Program-made: the position numbers and the translations under genes
Assembly: GCA_963778895.1 (NCBI GenBank)
Contig: CAVZVZ010000005.1
Location: 1,116,001 to 1,180,000 of the forward strand
DNA length: 64,000 bases
Direction of reading: 5' to 3'
Origin: CAVZVZ01 sp963778895
GTDB lineage: Bacteria; Actinomycetota; Acidimicrobiia; Acidimicrobiales; Acidimicrobilacustridaceae
The notes under the pieces: model-generated
The model's database searches: none
Told to the model about the DNA's origin: nothing
Seen by the model: only the letters and a program-made list of their open reading frames with translations
Shown here: positions 46,017 to 55,822 of the stretch, piece by piece
How the letters are laid out: the number at the start of each line of letters is the position of its first letter
How positions within the stretch are numbered: position 1 is the stretch's first letter

Positions 46017-47021
46017 TCAGACTCTGGAATCCATGAACATCGTCTTGAGGTCGTCGAAGGCTTCGATGCAATGGCCTGCCCCCAACACCACACATTCCAG
46101 CGGAGCGTCGACGAGATGCACTGGGATCTCCGTCTCCTGTTCGAGTCGTAAGTCGAGCCCTCGTAGCATGCCACCCCCGCCGACCAGATGTACGCCCTGC
46201 AGGATCAGGTCCTGCGCCAGCTCGGGCGGCGCCTGCCCGAGACACGAGATGACCGTGTCGACCATGGCTGATACCGGCTCATCGATGGCGTCTCGCACCT
46301 CCTGGGCCGTCAGCACGATGGTCTTGGGCAAACCGCTCATCAGCTCGCGCCCGCGCACCTCGGCGGCGAACTCGTTCTCGGTCGGCCACGCCGAGCCGAT
46401 CGTCACCTTGATCTCCTCGGCCGTGCGCTCACCGATCGCGATCCCGTACTCGCGCCGGATGTAGGTCTGCACCGCAGCATCGATGTCGAACGAACCGACG
46501 CGTACGGCTTCGAGTGCCACCACGCCGCCGAGCGAGATGAGCGCGACCTCCGACGTACCGCCGCCGATGTCGACGACCATGTTCCCGAGCGGCTCGTTGA
46601 TTCGGAGGCCGGCGCCGATGGCCGCGGCCATCGGCTGCTCGATGAGATGCGCCTCGGCCGCGCCGGCGCGCTTGGCCGCTTCGGTCACCGCTCTGCGCTC
46701 GACCGCGGTGATGGCCGACGGCACACAGATGACCACGCGCGGCCGATTCCAGCGGTTCACGCCAACTCGTTGCAGGAGCAACCGAATCATCCGTTGGGTG
46801 ATGTCGAAGTCGGTGATGGCGCCCTTTCGAAGGGGCCGCACCGCGACGATGTAGCTGGGCGTACGACCGATCATCTGCCACGCCTCGTGACCCATGGCCA
46901 ACACGTCTTGTGTGCGGCTGTTGAGCGCGATGACGGACGGCTCGTTCAAGACGATGCCCTCGCCCCGCGCGTACACGAGCGTGTTCGCCGTGCCGAGATC
47001 GATCGCGAGGTCGCGAGCCAG
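46017..47021 (-). CDS. mreB: MreB-type actin homologue, apparent CTG start
   Basis: Actin-fold filament protein that organises side-wall synthesis. Full-length reading is 334 residues: ARDLAIDLGTANTLVYARGE (phosphate-1 loop), VVICVPSAITAVERRAVTEA, HLIEQPMAAAIGAGL, GNMVVDIGGGTSEVALISLG (phosphate-2) and HLVGGGGMLRGLDLRLEQET. The only codon at the expected start is CTG 47021, with AGGAAGGGG about 10 bases upstream and an in-frame stop just before; a GTG 15 codons later would delete the first nucleotide loop. Either CTG is used, or the base is an error for ATG. A second MreB or mreCD is not in the window. Confidence 0.88.
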   Translation of the reverse strand: MARDLAIDLGTANTLVYARGEGIVLNEPSVIALNSRTQDVLAMGHEAWQMIGRTPSYIVAVRPLRKGAITDFDITQRMIRLLLQRVGVNRWNRPRVVICVPSAITAVERRAVTEAAKRAGAAEAHLIEQPMAAAIGAGLRINEPLGNMVVDIGGGTSEVALISLGGVVALEAVRVGSFDIDAAVQTYIRREYGIAIGERTAEEIKVTIGSAWPTENEFAAEVRGRELMSGLPKTIVLTAQEVRDAIDEPVSAMVDTVISCLGQAPPELAQDLILQGVHLVGGGGMLRGLDLRLEQETEIPVHLVDAPLECVVLGAGHCIEAFDDLKTMFMDSRV

Positions 47022-47025
47022 GGGT

Positions 47026-47251
47026 CAGTCCCCTTCCTGAGGAGCGTCCCGCCGCGACGCGCGCACCCGAAGCGTGGGACGCCGTCGGGCCTGCTCTTCT
47101 TCTTCTCTTCGTGGCTCAACGCCTTCATCTCGCGCTGGAAATCGTCGATGCTCGACATGAACGTGCGCGGCCGACGGTGCAGTGCCCACAGCAGTAGCGA
47201 GCCGAGCGCGCTGACGGCGACGGCGATGAGGACGAAAGCGGCGTTGCCCAT
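47026..47251 (-). CDS. Small membrane-anchored protein upstream of mreB, one frameshift
   Basis: ATG 47251 opens one membrane helix (NAAFVLIAVAVSALGSLLLW) and a basic cytoplasmic tail (FQREMKALSHEEKKK). In a GAAGAGAAGAAGAAGAGC repeat near 47095 the coherent reading moves frame (EEQARRRPTLRVRASRRDAP) and stops at 47026, 5 bases before the mreB start. Total about 75 residues. No named family. Adjacent placement suggests translational coupling with mreB. Confidence 0.6.
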
Positions 47252-47254
47252 CGG

Positions 47255-47775
47255 TCAGCCTCGCGCGTTGCTGGTCTGCGCGTCGGTGGTCTGAGCCGGC
47301 AGCGTCGTTACGGCTTGGGGTCGCAGTCCCCAGTCGGACCCTTTGTCCCAGAACTCACGCTTCCAGATGGGGACCGTCTCCTTGAGAGTGTCGATGCCGT
47401 ACCGCGCCGCGTCGAAGGCCTCGGGCCGGTGAGGCGCCGAGACCGCGACCACCACGGCCGCTTCGGTCAGCTCGACCTCGCCCGACGCGGTGCAAGAGCG
47501 CGATTCGGCCGAGCATCGGCCAGCGCCGCCGCATCTCGTCGGCGAGCTCGCGCAACTTCGGCCCGACCTGTTCCTCGTACGCCTCGTACTCGAGTCGGCT
47601 GACGCCCGGGCCGACCGTCCGCATGGTCGCGGACCGTGCCCGTGAACACGACGACGGCGCCGCATTGCGGCAGCGTCGCCCAGTCCAGCGCGGCGCCGGC
47701 CGGCAGCGGATGGGCGCTCAGACCCAACCACTCATCAGCAAAGGGAGGAGCCCCGACGTCCGACACGGCGGTCAT
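47255..47775 (-). CDS. moaE: Molybdopterin synthase catalytic subunit MoaE, two frameshifts
   Basis: Converts precursor Z (cPMP) to molybdopterin with MoaD. Pieces from ATG 47775: GAVVVFTGTVRDHADGRPG, then GVSRLEYEAYEEQVGPKLRE, then AAVVVAVSAPHRPEAFDAAR and TLKETVPIWKREFWDKGSDW with the two active-site lysines of the KxxxPxWKxE segment. Frame changes at about 47615 and 47485. No other moa/mob gene is in the window. Confidence 0.87.
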
Positions 47776-47891
47776 GCTACTGAGGGTTGTCGCTGCGAAC
47801 GATTTGAACGGGCACGACGCAATCCCGGCGACGATGGTGAGCTCCGGGGGCCGCGGCCCTCCTGAGCAGCCCCGTAACTATCCTCGGCCCC

Positions 47892-49110
47892 ATGCCGCCC
47901 GACGACGAGCCCGACGACGCGTTCGGGTTTCAGCCGCCGCTCCCACCGGAGGATCGGCTCTGGCGGCATCCGTCCGAGCTGGGCCCCGGGGGCGCGTCGC
48001 AGTCGGTCACGATCGTCAATCGCCCGAAGGTGGCGGCCCGCGTGTGGGTCGTCGGCTCGGTGTCGGCGCTGCTCGGTTCGGCCCTGACCCTCGCGATCCT
48101 GCTGGGTGTTGGGGCCTTCGATCCGGAGAATCCCCCTGCCCCGGTCGAGGTCGTGCCGATCCAGGTGCCACGCGAGACCGGCGCCGACGAGCTGGCCTGG
48201 GCCGAGCCGGTGCTCCCGGCCGTCGCCCGCGTCGATGCCCAGACCGGGTCGGGCGAGCGCAACGCCACCGGGGTGGTCTACCGGTCCGACGGTCACCTGC
48301 TGACCTCGGCCGATGCCGTCGAGGGCGCTACGACGATCACGGTCACCTTCGCCGACGGGCAGGCGGAACCGGCCGACATCGTGGGAATCGACAGTGCCGA
48401 TGACGTTGCGGTGCTGCACGTCGACCGGACCGACCTTCCGACGGCCACGATCGGGAACGCGACCTCGCTCGAGCTCGGCGAACGGGCGATCGTCATATCG
48501 TCGGTGACCGATCGCCCGAGCGCCCCCACCGTCGGCGTCGGGCTCATCAGCGGGTTGAGCCAGCGCGTCGAGGAGAGCGACGGCGAGGTGCTGCACGACA
48601 TGGTGCAGACCAACGTGCGCCTGGCACCCGACGCGACCGGGTCACCGCTGGTCGACAGCTCCGGCACCGTCGTGGGCATCGTGACGCGGCGCGGGGCCGC
48701 CGCGAAGGCACCCGATCGCGATGCGAGCGGCACCGAGCTCGAGGTTCGTTACGCGACCACGATCGAATGGGCCAAGCGTGTCGCCGACGATCTGGTCGAA
48801 ACGGGCCACGTGCGCCAGGTCTGGCTCGGTGTACGCGGCGCGAACCTCACCGACGACGAGATCGCGGGGCTCGGCCGCGGCGGCGCCACGGTTGGTGAGC
48901 GTGGCCGACGGCTCGCCCGCCGCGGTGGCCGGCTTGCAGGCCGGTGACGTCGTGCTCAGCATCGACGCCCGGTTCGTGACGTCCAGCTCGGATCTCGTGG
49001 TCGCCCTCCGCAACCACGAACCTGGCGATGCGATCGCCATCTCGTACCGCCGGGGCGACGAGCAAGGCTCGACCCTCGCCACCCTCGGCGAGAAGACCGG
49101 TACGCCCTAG
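47892..49110 (+). CDS. HtrA-like membrane-anchored protein lacking the catalytic triad
   Basis: One membrane helix (VWVVGSVSALLGSALTLAIL), a trypsin-like domain and a C-terminal PDZ domain. The fold segments are clear (GVVYRSDGHLLTSADAV; DDVAVLHVD; LISGLSQRV; VQTNVRL), but the triad is degenerate: the His of LTNxHV is Ala/Asp (TSADAV), and the catalytic GNSGGP is DATGSP, so both His and Ser are lost while the Asp remains. It should be a pseudoprotease. Near 48890 the frame changes into the PDZ end (VADGSPAAVAGLQAGDVVLS). It is divergent from moaE and convergent, by 4 bases, with the SDR gene. Confidence 0.85.
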
Positions 49111-50116
49111 CTGCGATGCCGGCGGCGCAGGACCACGACACCTCCCGCCACCGCACCCAACAGCCAACACGCCCACTGCGCCCAACGAAAGCTCCTGGCG
49201 GGCCCGCGGGCTGAGGGCCCGCCACCCGCGCGCCGGGTCGGCTTCGACGAGCGTCTCCTCGCTCGTGTGCGCCGGCTGCCACCCCTCGGCGCGCAAGCCG
49301 GTCGCTCGCGATGACCCACGATCGTTCGGTGTATGGCTCGAGTCCCGGCGCAACGGCCGGGCCGAACGCGGCGCGGCGCAGGACCCACAACGCGCGACGA
49401 GCGCGCGCCGGCAGCGGCGCCAGCACGCCACCGACGAGGTCGGCGAAGGTCTCCCCCGCCATCCAGCCGTCGGGCGCGACGTTGTAGGTGCCGTCGAGGC
49501 CCCGGGCGCACGCCAGCTCGATGGCATCGACGACGTCGTCGAGATGCACGAACTGGCGCGGCGCCACGATGTCGTCGGGCGGGAGGCCGCGGCGCCCCCA
49601 CGGCGAGCGGCGCAACCACTCCGTCGAGCCCGCGTGCAGAACCACAGCGGCGCGCAGCACCGCCACTGTCCGGTCGGGCCCGCCGTCGCGATATTCCGCG
49701 ACGAGGCGCTCGAGCTCGGCACGCGCCAAGGCGTAGGGCAACGCCGGCTCCGGTCGAATGGGCGTGTCCTCGGTGAGCGGGACAGGATTGTCCGGTCCCG
49801 CGCCGTAGACCATGGCACTCGACAACACCACCAGCGAGCGCACACCGGCCGCATCGGCACCGGCCAGGAGGCGGCGCACGCCCACGAGATCGACTTCGCT
49901 TCCTCCGGTGCCGTCGAGATCGACGCCCGACGCCACATCGAGCAGAACGAGCGTTTCGACGCCCTCGAGGGCCGCATGCCGGTCGGCCTCGGGCTCGTGT
50001 AGGCCGATGCGGCGAACCCCGACGGCGGCCGCCGTCAGCCGCTCGGTCGTCCGGCCGGCCAACAGACTGTGGCCGGCCACCACCGCAGTACTGGTGCGGA
50101 GCACGGTCGACGCCAT
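49107..50116 (-). CDS. Extended-SDR (epimerase-like) protein with C-terminal membrane helix, frameshifts
   Basis: NAD-dependent epimerase/dehydratase-like. ATG 50116 (or GTG/ATG slightly upstream). Segments: VETLVLLDVASGVDL, SLVVLSSAMVYGAGPDNPVP (Ser/Tyr region), PYALARAELERLVAEY (YxxxR instead of YxxxK), APRQFVHLDDVVDAIELACA and GTYNVAPDGWMAGETFADLV. The N-terminal GxxGxxG loop is degenerate (VVAGHSLLAGRT). After about 49290 the frame changes twice to a final helix (WACWLLGAVAGGVVVLRRR). Cofactor binding and activity are therefore doubtful. Confidence 0.72.
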
Positions 50117-50209
50117 CACGCCATCATGCACCCCGGGCCGATCGCTCGACGACAGGGATCGCGACGACGGGTATGGATCGCGCCGACAGGCCTCCTACCA
50201 TGCACAGAC

Positions 50210-51418
50210 GTGAGCCAAGGTCCGTCCGACGATCCGTTCGGTGAGAACGACCCCTTCAAGGGGATGCCGCTGTTCGGGGACTTGGCCAAGATGTTCCAGC
50301 AGCTCCAGCAGCAAGGTCCGGTCAGTTGGGACGCCGGGCGCCAGTTGGCGCTTTCGATCGCGACGGACGGCCAGGCCGAGCCCAACGTCGACCCCATCGA
50401 GCGCATGCGCATCGAGGAGCTGGCACGAGTCGCCGAGCTGCAGGTCGCGGGACGCACCGGGCTCGACACCTCGATCGGCGGTCACGGTATTCGCTTCGTT
50501 CCCGTCACCCGGGGCGAGTGGGCTCGTCGAACGCTCGATGCCTACCGTCCACTCTTCGAGGAGCTGGCCGGCTCGCTGCAGACCGAGCAAGACCCGACGC
50601 CCGACCCCGCCACCGGCGACCCGCTCGCGTGGATGGGTCCGCTCATGCAGATGATCGGGCCGATGATGCTCGGCATGACAGCAGGGAGCATGGTCGGGCA
50701 TCTCGCGCATCGTGCTCTCGGTCAGTACGACCTGCCGATCCCCCGCCCGAGCGGCGACGAGCTGCTCGTGGTGCCGGCGAATCTCGACGCGTTCGGCGAG
50801 GCGTGGAGCCTCCCGCTCGACGATCTGCGGTTGTGGGTCTGTTTGCACGACGTCACGCATCACGCCGTGCTCGGCGTGCCTCACGTCGGCGCGCGGGTCA
50901 CCTCGTTGTTGCACCAGTACCTGGCCGGCTTCGAAGCGAGCGACTCACCGCTCGAAGATCGACTGCAGGAGCTCGAGGTGCAGGACCCCTCGTCCATGCC
51001 CGACCTGCAAGCGTTGTTCGGTGACCCCGAGTCGTTGCTCGGTGCCATCCAGTCGCCGCAACAGCGTGCGCTGCTGCCGCAACTCGAGGCGATCGTCACC
51101 GTGATCGTCGGCTATGTCGACCATGTGATGGACACCATCGGCGAAGGTCTGCTCCAGAGCTACTCGATGCTGACCGAGGCGCTACGCCGGCGTCGGGTCG
51201 AGGCGGCACCGTCGGATCGCTTCGTGGAGCGCCTGTTCGGGCTCGAGCTCACCCAGGCGCAGTACGACCGCGGCGGCAAGTTCATCGAAGGCGTTGTGGA
51301 GCGTGCGGGTGATGCGGGGCTCACTCGCCTCTGGGAGACCGAACGCACCATGCCGACGCCGGCCGAAGTCGACGCCCCCGGGTTGTGGTTGGCCCGCATC
51401 GACCTGCCCGACACCTGA
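50210..51418 (+). CDS. Zincin_2 (DUF2342)-type metalloprotease-like protein
   Basis: About 402 residues from GTG 50210. Actinobacterial zinc-metalloprotease-like family seen near F420-related loci. The metal motif reads CLHDVTHHAVLG, i.e. HDxxH instead of HExxH, with the third ligand region further on (VIVGYVDHVMDTIGEGLL). Family segments GRTGLDTSIGGHGIRFVPVT and FGLELTQAQYDRGGKFIEGV are present. Replacing the general-base Glu by Asp may weaken catalysis. It is divergent from the SDR gene. Confidence 0.85.
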   Translation: MSQGPSDDPFGENDPFKGMPLFGDLAKMFQQLQQQGPVSWDAGRQLALSIATDGQAEPNVDPIERMRIEELARVAELQVAGRTGLDTSIGGHGIRFVPVTRGEWARRTLDAYRPLFEELAGSLQTEQDPTPDPATGDPLAWMGPLMQMIGPMMLGMTAGSMVGHLAHRALGQYDLPIPRPSGDELLVVPANLDAFGEAWSLPLDDLRLWVCLHDVTHHAVLGVPHVGARVTSLLHQYLAGFEASDSPLEDRLQELEVQDPSSMPDLQALFGDPESLLGAIQSPQQRALLPQLEAIVTVIVGYVDHVMDTIGEGLLQSYSMLTEALRRRRVEAAPSDRFVERLFGLELTQAQYDRGGKFIEGVVERAGDAGLTRLWETERTMPTPAEVDAPGLWLARIDLPDT

Positions 51419-51427
51419 TCCTCCGCC

Positions 51428-53065
51428 TCAGCTCGACCCGTCGTCGGTCGGCTCCGCGGGCGGTGCAGCCGCATTGCGCCAGGGCGGCTCCGGGTAGACC
51501 TCCGTCGCCGGCGGGCGTTCTCCTACCGTCGGATCGAGCGACAGCTCGGGGACCGTCGCGTCGAGCGGCAGCTCGGGCTGTTCGACGACGACCGGAGCGA
51601 TCGGCGCGGGAGATGCCGCGTCGTCGGCATGGGTCGGCTCCTCACCGAGCGGGTGGGCGACGAAGCCGGGGGGCGGCTCCCAATTCGGCACCGGCGCCGT
51701 GGCCCACCGGCGCGCTCCGACGCCGGGAGGCGCCGGTAGGGGCGGAGGCGGCGGACCTGGGGGCGGCCCCGGAGGACCGACCGTTGCGTCGGGTTCGGCG
51801 GGTGTCGACGGCGCGGGGCTCGAAGCAGTGGCGCCCTTGCGCACGCGTGACACACCGACGAGGTACGAGATCACGGCGAACAACGCCACCGCGGCGAGGA
51901 GCACGTAGCCGATCTCGGCCGGGATCGGGATCAGGATCGGGATGAGCGCGCCGATGACCCACAGCAGCTGGAAGCGCGTCTCGAACCGAGCGAACGATCG
52001 GCCACGGTTGGCGTCGGGGGCGTCGCGCTGGACGATCGCGTCGAACGCCTGCTTCGCCATGCTCGACGCTGCTCCGATGATGAGCGAGATCGTGGCCGCG
52101 CCCACCAGACCGCCGACGACGGCGGTGATCAGTCCTCCCACGACGATCACCACGAGAGTGCCGATGATGATGCGTTCCTCGCTCGCGAACCGGCGGACTC
52201 TCGGCGCCAGCACGGCCCCCAAGAAGAATCCCAACTGCGCGGTTGCGGCCACGAAGCCGAGTTGCCACAGGGGCGCGCCGCTGTTCTTGAAGTCGAAGGC
52301 GAGCATGAAGGCCACGAACCCGACGATGGCGCGCACGAGCCCCATCGCCGACGCTGCGAGTGTGATACCTGCGCTTCGCAGTTCTTGCTTCTCGAGCTCG
52401 TCGACCGGCTGCGTCGCGACGACAGCCTGCGGGAGCTGCACGGCAAACCCGGTCGCGATCGCGAACACGATCATCGCCAGCCCCAGGGCCCATCCCGGTC
52501 CACCGAGCTTCAGTAGTGCACCGGCAAAGGGCGCCGCCACGACGACGGCGATGGCGCTGATCACGGCCAGCTTGGAGTTCGCTTCGACCAGCTCTTGGTC
52601 CGACCGCACGGTCGTCGGCACGATGGCGCTCTTCGAGATCGTGTACGTCTTGCCGAGGACCAGCATCAGGAAGGCTTCGGGATAGAAGAGGATCGAATCC
52701 AAGTGCCGGATCACGAAGAAGCAGAGGAGCGCCCGCAAGCCCATACCGGCGACGATCATCCATTTACGACCACCCGGGATCCGGTCGAGGGCCGGACCGA
52801 TGAAGGGCGCGGCGACGGCGAACGGGGCGATCGTGAGCACCAGGTACAGCGCCACGCTCCAGCGCGCCGAGTTGAAGTCCAGCGAGAAGAACACCGAACC
52901 AGCGAGGGCGATGGCGAACAGGGCATCGCCGGCGATGCCGAACGCGTGCGTCCGCGCCAGGCGGCCGAACGGAGATGTGGCGAAGGGCCGGGTGGGATCG
53001 CGAGGGGGTGTGACGTCCGGCGGCCCGGGCCCGGGAGACTGCGGCGCCGAGGAGGGGGTTGTCAC
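51428..53065 (-). CDS. MFS transporter with Pro-rich cytoplasmic tail
   Basis: A 545-residue protein: about 12 membrane helices in residues 40-420 (for example ALYLVLTIAPFAVAAPFIGP, AISAIAVVVAAPFAGALLKL, FVAATAQLGFFLGAVLAPRV), then a long disordered tail rich in Pro and acidic residues (PPGPPPGPPPPPLPAPPG). Family Major Facilitator; substrate unknown. It follows the response regulator by 36 bases on the same strand, so it may be read from the phosphate-locus transcript. Intact. Confidence 0.87.
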   Translation of the reverse strand: MTTPSSAPQSPGPGPPDVTPPRDPTRPFATSPFGRLARTHAFGIAGDALFAIALAGSVFFSLDFNSARWSVALYLVLTIAPFAVAAPFIGPALDRIPGGRKWMIVAGMGLRALLCFFVIRHLDSILFYPEAFLMLVLGKTYTISKSAIVPTTVRSDQELVEANSKLAVISAIAVVVAAPFAGALLKLGGPGWALGLAMIVFAIATGFAVQLPQAVVATQPVDELEKQELRSAGITLAASAMGLVRAIVGFVAFMLAFDFKNSGAPLWQLGFVAATAQLGFFLGAVLAPRVRRFASEERIIIGTLVVIVVGGLITAVVGGLVGAATISLIIGAASSMAKQAFDAIVQRDAPDANRGRSFARFETRFQLLWVIGALIPILIPIPAEIGYVLLAAVALFAVISYLVGVSRVRKGATASSPAPSTPAEPDATVGPPGPPPGPPPPPLPAPPGVGARRWATAPVPNWEPPPGFVAHPLGEEPTHADDAASPAPIAPVVVEQPELPLDATVPELSLDPTVGERPPATEVYPEPPWRNAAAPPAEPTDDGSS

Positions 53066-53101
53066 TCGCCCAAGGTTACGCCGTCGAAACCCGGAAAAAG
53101 A

Positions 53102-53818
53102 TCACGTTGCGGCCGCTCTCGGCACCTCGTACTTGTAGCCCAGGCCCCGGATCGTGACGATCCGCGTCGGGCGGGTCGGATCGTCCTCGACCTTGGCCCG
53201 CAGGCGCTTGATGTGGACGTCGAGGGTCTTGGTGTCACCCACGTAGTCCGAGCCCCAGACCCGGTCGATGAGGGTGTCCCGCGTCAGCACTCGGCCGGCG
53301 TTCTCGAGCAGCAGCGCCAGCAGCTCGAACTCCTTCAGCGGGAGCCTCGCGAGCGAATCGCGGATCGTCACTTCGTGGCGCGAGTGGTCGACGGTCACAT
53401 CGCCGACCGTGACGATCTCGTCCTCCGAGACCGGCACGGGCGAAGCGTCGGTCGGCTTTCGGCGCAACACCGCGCGCATCCGGGCCACCAACTCTCGCAA
53501 ACGGTACGGCTTGCTCACGTAGTCGTCGGCGCCGACCTCGAGTCCGACGACCGTGTCGATCTCGGATCCCTTGGCGGTGACCATGATGATCGGCACCGTC
53601 GATCGTGATCGCAGTTCGCGACACACGTCGATACCCGACATCTTGGGCAGCATCACGTCCAGCAGGACGAGATCGGGCTGCACGTCGTCGAAGATCTCGA
53701 TCGCCTCGGCACCATCGCGAGCAACGCTCACGTGAAAGCCTTCGCGTTTCAAACCCACGGTGAGCGCGTCGACGAAGGAGTCCTCGTCCTCGACCACCAA
53801 CACCGATGTCGGCGCCAT
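53102..53818 (-). CDS. OmpR/PhoB-type response regulator, RegX3-like
   Basis: A 238-residue response regulator from ATG 53818. Receiver domain: VLVVEDEDSFVDAL (acidic pocket), DLVLLDVMLPKMSG (phospho-Asp), IIMVTAKGS (Thr) and ADDYVSKPY (Lys). DNA-binding domain: LPLKEFELLALLLENAGRVL, RVWGSDYVGDTKTLDVHIKR, VTIRGLGYKYEVP. Position after the kinase in a pst-phoU locus suggests the SenX3-RegX3 phosphate-response pair. Longer starts overlap the kinase gene and lack a ribosome site. Confidence 0.92.
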   Translation of the reverse strand: MAPTSVLVVEDEDSFVDALTVGLKREGFHVSVARDGAEAIEIFDDVQPDLVLLDVMLPKMSGIDVCRELRSRSTVPIIMVTAKGSEIDTVVGLEVGADDYVSKPYRLRELVARMRAVLRRKPTDASPVPVSEDEIVTVGDVTVDHSRHEVTIRDSLARLPLKEFELLALLLENAGRVLTRDTLIDRVWGSDYVGDTKTLDVHIKRLRAKVEDDPTRPTRIVTIRGLGYKYEVPRAAAT

Positions 53819-53867
53819 CTGCGATCGCTGTCCTCTCTGCTCCCCGGCCGGCACACCCCGGCTCACG

Positions 53868-55059
53868 TCAACTGGCATCGGCCACCGGCTCACTTTCCAC
53901 GCTCACCGGACCGGAGGCGGTCGGCAGGCACAAGGTGAAGGTCGAACCCTCACCCGGGCGCGACTCGACCCGCACCGATCCGTCGTGGTTCTGGGTCACG
54001 TGCCTCACGATCGCCAGCCCGAGCCCGGTGCCGCCGGTTTGGCGGCTGCGGGCCTGATCGACCCGGTAGAACCGCTCGAACACCCGCTCCAGGTCGCGAC
54101 CCGGGATCCCGATCCCGTGGTCGCGCACCGAGATGTCGATCTCGCGGCCGTCGGTCGCGGCAAAGACCTCGACGGCCGAACCGGCGTCGGAGTACTTCAC
54201 CGCGTTGTCGAGCAGGTTGTAGATGGCCGACACGAGTTGGCGGCGATCCCCGAACACCGCGAACCGACGGTTCGGCTCGCGCACGACGAGATCGATGCCG
54301 GCTTGCTCGGCCGCGGGGCGGATGCGCTCGATCGCCTCGGCCACGACCAGATTGACCGGCACGGGCTCACGGCGCGGCAGCTCGCCGCTCTCGATGCGGC
54401 TCAGCTCGAGAAGATCCTCGATGGTCCGCCCGACGCGGAACGACTCGGTCACGATCCGTTCGGCCAAGCGCTGCGTGATGGCGGCGTCGTCCTCGTTGAG
54501 CAGCGTCTCGGCCAACAGCGCGAGCGCGCCCACGGGCGTCTTGAGCTCGTGGCTGATGTTGGCCACGAAATCCCGGCGCACCGCTTCGAGTCGCCGCCGC
54601 TCGGTGACGTCTTCGATCACCGCGAGGGCACCGAGGCCCGAAGCCGACGGCAACGGCGTCGCGCTGATCACGAGGGATCGGCGCGGCGGGCCGAACAGGT
54701 CGAGCGCGTCGAGCATCGGCGCGGCCGCCGAGCGCGCCGGTCACCAGTTCTCCGATCGCGGCCTCGACGAGGGCATCCGAGTGGCGCGCCTCGGAGAACA
54801 CCTGGGCGACGTCGTTGCGAAACACCACCGTGCCGGCCTCGTCGGTGACGACCACACCCTGCGGCATGGCGTCGAGCGCCTGCTCCAACCGACGCGCCGC
54901 GTCAGCGGCGTGACGAGCTGGCGATGGCTTGGTTCGCAGGCCTCGCGTTCAGCGGCCTCGAGCGCGAGGGTCGAGTCGTCGTTGGCGGGAGAGCAACGCG
55001 ACGGCCGCCACGCAAAGACCGACGACCGTGAGGCCGAGTCCAGCGAGGAGGACGGTCAC
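53868..55059 (-). CDS. Sensor histidine kinase, SenX3-like, frameshifts
   Basis: GTG 55059 opens one membrane helix (VTVLLAGLGLTVVGLCVAAV), then a PAS-like domain (QALDAMPQGVVVTDEAGTVV) and the kinase core: FVANISHELKTPVGALALLA (H-box), YNLLDNAVKYS (N), RDHGIGIPGRDLERVFERFY (G1) and GTGLGLAIVRHVTQNHDG (G2). Frame changes at about 54950 and 54725. The start overlaps a possible phoU stop (GTGA). It pairs with the response regulator downstream. Confidence 0.87.
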
Positions 55060-55813
55060 GCGTCGTCCGCCAGCGCGTAGGCGCGGGTTCTCGGCATCCG
55101 ACGCGGCCGTGCGATTCCGCAGGGCCACCTTGGCCTGATGACGAGCCGCGCCGTTGTGTTCGGGTAGCCAGCCGGTGACCATGTATTCGACGCGGTTGCC
55201 GATGTTGACGGCGTGGTCGCCGATCCGCTCGTAGTACCGGCCGATCAGCGCGAGCTGAACGGCGGCCTCGAGCCCGAGGTTCGACGCGTGATGCGACTCG
55301 AAGATGGCCTCGATGTAGTCCTTGTGGATCGAGTCGAGCTCGTCGTCCATGTCGTCGAGCGCGGCAGCGAGGCTCGCGTCCTGTTCGACGTAGGCGTCGA
55401 TCGCGACCTTGTAGAGTCGCATCGCCTCCTCGCTCATGCGCTCGATGAGCCCGCGTACCCGCGGGTCGAACTCGATCGGATAGATGCGGCGAGCGCCCTT
55501 GGCCACGTTCACCATCAGGTCGCCCGATCGCTCGATCTCGGATGTGAGGCGGATGGCGGTGACGATGGCCCGCAGATCGCTGGCCATCGGCTGCTGCAGC
55601 GCGAGCACGTGATAGCAGCGGTCCTCGATGTCGATCGACAGCTCGTCGAGCACGTCGTCGTCCTCGATGAGCGCCTGCGCCCCGCGCAGATCCATCGACA
55701 AGCAGCACCTCGGTGCCACGCGGAATGAACTCGGTGGTCATGGCGGCGAGACGGACGATGTTCTCGCCGATCAGCTCGAGCTCTTGGTGGAAGGTCTTGC
55801 GCTGCTCTTGCAT
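55056..55813 (-). CDS. phoU: PhoU homologue (second copy), frameshifts
   Basis: ATG 55813 opens MQEQRKTFHQELELIGENIV; near 55690 the frame changes, then the normal PhoU core follows: DIEDRCYHVLALQQPMASDL, SEIERSGDLMVNVAKGARRI and LIGRYYERIGDHAVNIGNRV. The C-terminus is ambiguous: in the core's own frame there is no stop before the kinase's membrane helix, while another frame stops at TGA 55056-55058, overlapping the kinase GTG. The overlap is more likely, with an indel near 55080-55140. It starts 9 bases after the first phoU. Confidence 0.83.
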
Positions 55814-55822
55814 GAAACCCTC

